NCBI GenBank assembly: GCA_020426505.1
Contig: JAGQPX010000184.1
Span: 1-34,687 of the forward strand
From: Planctomycetaceae bacterium
GTDB taxonomy: Bacteria > Planctomycetota > Planctomycetia > Planctomycetales > Planctomycetaceae
Reading direction: 5' to 3'
DNA length: 34,687 bases
Part shown: piece by piece, positions 32,243 through 34,687 of the stretch
How positions within the stretch are numbered: position 1 is the stretch's first letter
Layout of the letters: each line of letters starts with the position of its first letter
Position numbers and translations under genes: made by a program
Notes under the pieces: model-generated
Told to the model about the DNA's origin: nothing
What the model saw: the letters and a program-made list of their open reading frames with translations, nothing else
The model's database searches: none

Positions 32243-34405
32243 ATGACTTCGCCTTCTCGCTCTCTACTCAAACGCGAAACCCTCACCACCATTGTCTGTG
32301 GACTCGTGTTCGTCTTCACACATGAGTTGGTGGCTGAGATTCCGATTCGGGTGGGGGAGTTCTCGCAGTCGTTTCATCGACCTTATGGTGTCGATGCGGG
32401 TCTTCCCGAACATGAGATCAATGCGATCAGAACGGGGACGGACGGTCATATCTATGCGCGTGCCGAATCTGGGGGCGTGTTTCGTTTGGAGGAAGAACGG
32501 TGGAGCCGAGTTGAGAATGGCAAGGACATGTTCGAGCCGCTGTCCTGGTATGACAGTCTGGCGTCAGTAGTCGAGTCGCGGGAGTCGGTGCGGGATGTCG
32601 CTGAGGATGACGGGGAGATTGCGGTCGCGGCGAAGGAGGGGCTGTTTGTCGGTGATGGAACAAAGTGGGAGCTCGCGTTACCACAGGAGGGGGACGTACG
32701 TTGGGCTCCGGTTGATGTGCGAGGAGTGACGTATGATGCGAGCGGGCAACTCTGGTTCGCGGCTCCACAAGGCGTGGGCTATCGCGAGAAGAATGGCCAG
32801 TGGCGGCTATTCACCGGACAGAATGGGTTGCCGTACAACGACTTCACCTGCATCGCGGCTGGGCCGGAAAGCGTCTGGTTCGGCACGACGAATGGAGCCA
32901 TCAAGTATGTGGACGGCCAGTGGTTCTTTCGACAGGGCGGTCGTTGGCTGCTGGACAATCATGTACATGACATTGCGGTCGACTCGTCCGGCGATGCGTG
33001 GATTGCGACGTCCAAAGGAGTCTCTTGTATTGCGACAAAGCCGATGACGCTGGCGACGAAGGCAGCGTACTACGAGGACGAGATTGAGCGGTACAACCGC
33101 AGGACGAAGTTCGGGTACGTCAACCCAGCCAAACTTTCGTCGCCGGGCGACAAGAGCACGGCCAAGCCGACTTACTCGGACAACGACGGCTTCAACACGG
33201 GGCTCTATCTCGCAGCGGTCAGCTTTGGATACGCAGCGACCGAGCAACCGAAGCTCGAGGTGTACGCACACAAGGCATTTCGCGCATTGACCTTTCTCAG
33301 CGAGGTCACGCAAGGTGGCCCGCATGGAGCGCCCAAAGGCTTTGTTGCCCGTAATGTGGTGCCGACGACGGAGGAGAATCCGAACGATCGTTACGACATC
33401 GAGTACGACATCCGGCGGAACAAACGGGATGCGTTGTGGAAGATCATGGAGCCGCGCGTGCCGACCGACAAAACGGGTCAATGGTACTGGAAGTGCGATT
33501 CCAGCTCGGACGAACTGGACGGCCACTTCCTCGGCTACGCGGTCTATTTCGATTTGATCTGCGAAACCGAACAAGAGAAGGAGCCCGTGCGACAGGTCGT
33601 GAGAGACATCATCGAGCATTTGCTCACGCACGATTATTCGCTCGTCGATCATGACGGCAAGTCGACGCGGTGGGCTCACTTCTCGCCGGACGATCTGAAT
33701 CGCAACCCCGCCTGGGTCGCTGAGCGGGGCATGAACTCGTACGCCATGCTGACCTATCTCATCATCGCCCATCACATCACGGGCGATCAGAAGTACCGGG
33801 ATGTCTACCTCAAGCTGGCGATCGACCACGGTTACGGAATGAACGGCATGAGTCAGTACAAGTGGATTCCCGGCTCGCATTCCCCGGGTCATCAGCCGGG
33901 CGACAACCTGACCTTCATGAACTACTACCACCTGCTGCGGTACGAGACGGACCCGGAACTGCTCAGCATGTACTACTTCGCCATTAATCGTCACTGGAGT
34001 TTCGAGCAGTACGAACGCAACGCGTTCACCAACTTCATCTACGCCGCCTGTTGTCGCGGGAAGATTCGCAAAGACAACTGGGGTGAGGTCGACATGTCAC
34101 CCCCTGATGAGTGTTACACCGATGCAATCGACACGCTCAAGCGTTACCCACTCGATCTGGTCGAATGGCCCATGTCGAATGCTCACCGCATCGACATGCT
34201 CCCCCTCGAAGGTCAGGACCGCGAGCACGCCGAGATCGGCAGCGACATCCACGGTTACGCGTTCCCCATCGACGAACGGAACGAGACCTACTGGGACTGG
34301 GACCCTTGGGAACTCAGCTCCAACGACAAGGGGATGGTCCTCCGCCCCGGCTTCCACTACCTGCTCGCCTTCTACATGGGCCTCTACCACGGGTTCATCG
34401 AGTGA
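32243..34405 (+). CDS. Exported two-component-propeller-like protein with C-terminal helical-barrel-like domain
   Basis: 720 residues. The N-terminal segment LKRETLTTIVCGLVFVFTHELVAE is a signal peptide. Residues about 50-270 contain regulator-propeller (Reg_prop) blades: GLPEHEINAIRTGTDGHIYAR, GQLWFAAPQGVGYR, TGQNGLPYNDFTCIAAGPESVWFGTTNGAIKY and HVHDIAVDSSGDAWIATSKGV. Residues about 280-720 are rich in aromatic and helical segments (YAHKAFRALTFLSEVTQGGPHG, DSSSDELDGHFLGYAVYFDL, RGMNSYAMLTYLIIAHHITGD, MNYYHLLRYETDPELL), compatible with an alpha/alpha toroid like those of glycoside hydrolases. No catalytic pair was assigned. Unlike histidine-kinase propellers, no kinase domain is attached, so a polysaccharide-binding or cleaving role is the best guess. 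No good ribosome binding site is seen before the ATG. Confidence 0.78.
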   Translation: MTSPSRSLLKRETLTTIVCGLVFVFTHELVAEIPIRVGEFSQSFHRPYGVDAGLPEHEINAIRTGTDGHIYARAESGGVFRLEEERWSRVENGKDMFEPLSWYDSLASVVESRESVRDVAEDDGEIAVAAKEGLFVGDGTKWELALPQEGDVRWAPVDVRGVTYDASGQLWFAAPQGVGYREKNGQWRLFTGQNGLPYNDFTCIAAGPESVWFGTTNGAIKYVDGQWFFRQGGRWLLDNHVHDIAVDSSGDAWIATSKGVSCIATKPMTLATKAAYYEDEIERYNRRTKFGYVNPAKLSSPGDKSTAKPTYSDNDGFNTGLYLAAVSFGYAATEQPKLEVYAHKAFRALTFLSEVTQGGPHGAPKGFVARNVVPTTEENPNDRYDIEYDIRRNKRDALWKIMEPRVPTDKTGQWYWKCDSSSDELDGHFLGYAVYFDLICETEQEKEPVRQVVRDIIEHLLTHDYSLVDHDGKSTRWAHFSPDDLNRNPAWVAERGMNSYAMLTYLIIAHHITGDQKYRDVYLKLAIDHGYGMNGMSQYKWIPGSHSPGHQPGDNLTFMNYYHLLRYETDPELLSMYYFAINRHWSFEQYERNAFTNFIYAACCRGKIRKDNWGEVDMSPPDECYTDAIDTLKRYPLDLVEWPMSNAHRIDMLPLEGQDREHAEIGSDIHGYAFPIDERNETYWDWDPWELSSNDKGMVLRPGFHYLLAFYMGLYHGFIE

Positions 34406-34446
34406 TCGATTCACCGTGAGTTGATGTTATGATGCAGCTTCGCGCG

Positions 34447-34489
34447 TCGCTGAATTCAACGGAGTTCCGATTGGAGGCGAACTCAGCGA
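34447..34489. repeat. Inverted repeat downstream of the propeller gene
   Basis: CGCTGAATTC at 34448-34457 pairs with GAACTCAGCG at 34479-34488 (one G-T wobble), extendable by one T-A pair, across a 21-base loop. It lies 42 bases after the stop at 34405 and could be a terminator-like hairpin. The arms resemble the stem of the family 2 REPs (GCTGAACTC/GAGTTCAG), so it may instead be a decayed copy. Confidence 0.4.
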
Positions 34490-34687
34490 TCAGTGCACGT
34501 TTGATTGTCGGGTGGTCTTCGACTGATGAGGTTTTTCTCGTTTCGTCGTGAGGACTTGATTGTCAGCAGAAGTCAGAAAAAGTGGGTCGGCCGACCCGTG
34601 ACAGACAGGCGACAATTCTCAGGCGGCGCGGCCATGACCGGGGATGTGTCGGTGATTGCAATCGTGACTCTGCCTGTCGCCGTGTCG
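34490..34687. other. Terminal non-coding stretch with a 14-bp palindrome
   Basis: No gene is supported. GGGTCGG at 34584-34590 is followed directly by CCGACCC at 34591-34597, a perfect 14-bp palindrome that could be an operator for a dimeric regulator of a gene to the right of the window. A short frame starting at the ATG at 34634 (MTGDVSVIAIVTLPVAVS) runs off the edge and has no ribosome binding site. Confidence 0.35.

Noticed and set aside
34634..34687. Possible start of a gene running off the right edge
   Set aside because: Only 18 codons visible, with no ribosome binding site; cannot be supported.
1..34687. tRNA, rRNA, CRISPR array, riboswitch or phage genes
   Set aside because: No cloverleaf, regular direct-repeat array, conserved riboswitch core or phage structural gene was recognised on reading through both strands by eye.

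Overview
The window looks like part of a planctomycete chromosome (order Planctomycetales, genus not determinable by eye). The evidence is the content: a secreted DUF1549/DUF1553 cytochrome-like protein next to a Tat-exported DUF1501 protein, a sugar-dehydrogenase/multihaem fusion with a planctomycete-type C-terminal haem domain, a PEP-CTERM protein, and two very large exported proteins whose N-termini carry the LE-x-R-x-(L/M)LAA motif seen in big planctomycete surface proteins. Base composition is moderately GC-rich. No rRNA, tRNA, CRISPR array or phage module was seen.

Layout, left to right. (1) 1-3877, minus: a subtilisin-family (S8) protease with a long tail of Ig-like and anchor domains, cut by the window edge. 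(2) 4331-8898: a secreted CBM9-like/PKD protein, then a DapA-family lyase/aldolase (minus) divergent from a Tat-exported enolase-superfamily sugar-acid dehydratase, followed by a C45 acyltransferase-like hydrolase. (3) 9085-12017: a PEP-CTERM protein, a squalene-cyclase-repeat protein whose signal-peptide start lies in another frame, and a small scar made of a REP hairpin, the first ~33 codons of a REP-associated tyrosine transposase (RAYT), and the left end plus tnpA of an IS66-type element that interrupts it. (4) 12014-13726, minus: two secreted or membrane proteins of unknown function, one very rich in cysteine.

(5) 13956-21316, minus: a co-directional set reading DUF1549/1553 (BIG2, two haem motifs), DUF1501, a PPC-domain protein, an amidohydrolase, and a second amidohydrolase-like protein that has lost its metal ligands. 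Each of the three real gaps in this set carries its own inverted repeat. Two are REPIN-like pairs of GTAG-headed hairpins from two different sequence families. (6) 21525-27911, plus: a 1,709-residue multidomain surface protein with a degenerate metallopeptidase domain, then a sialidase-type BNR propeller protein. (7) 27948-31860, minus: a YHYH-motif protein, a DUF350 membrane protein, and the sugar-dehydrogenase/triheme fusion. (8) 32243-34405, plus: a propeller plus helical-barrel-like protein.

Taken together the region is a catalogue of exported, polymer-facing functions: protease, sugar-acid catabolism, glycan-binding or cleaving propellers, and periplasmic haem proteins. The strongest candidates for a second look are the REPIN-studded operon together with the decayed RAYT, the intact/dead amidohydrolase pair, and the apparent frameshift at about 10,290-10,311.
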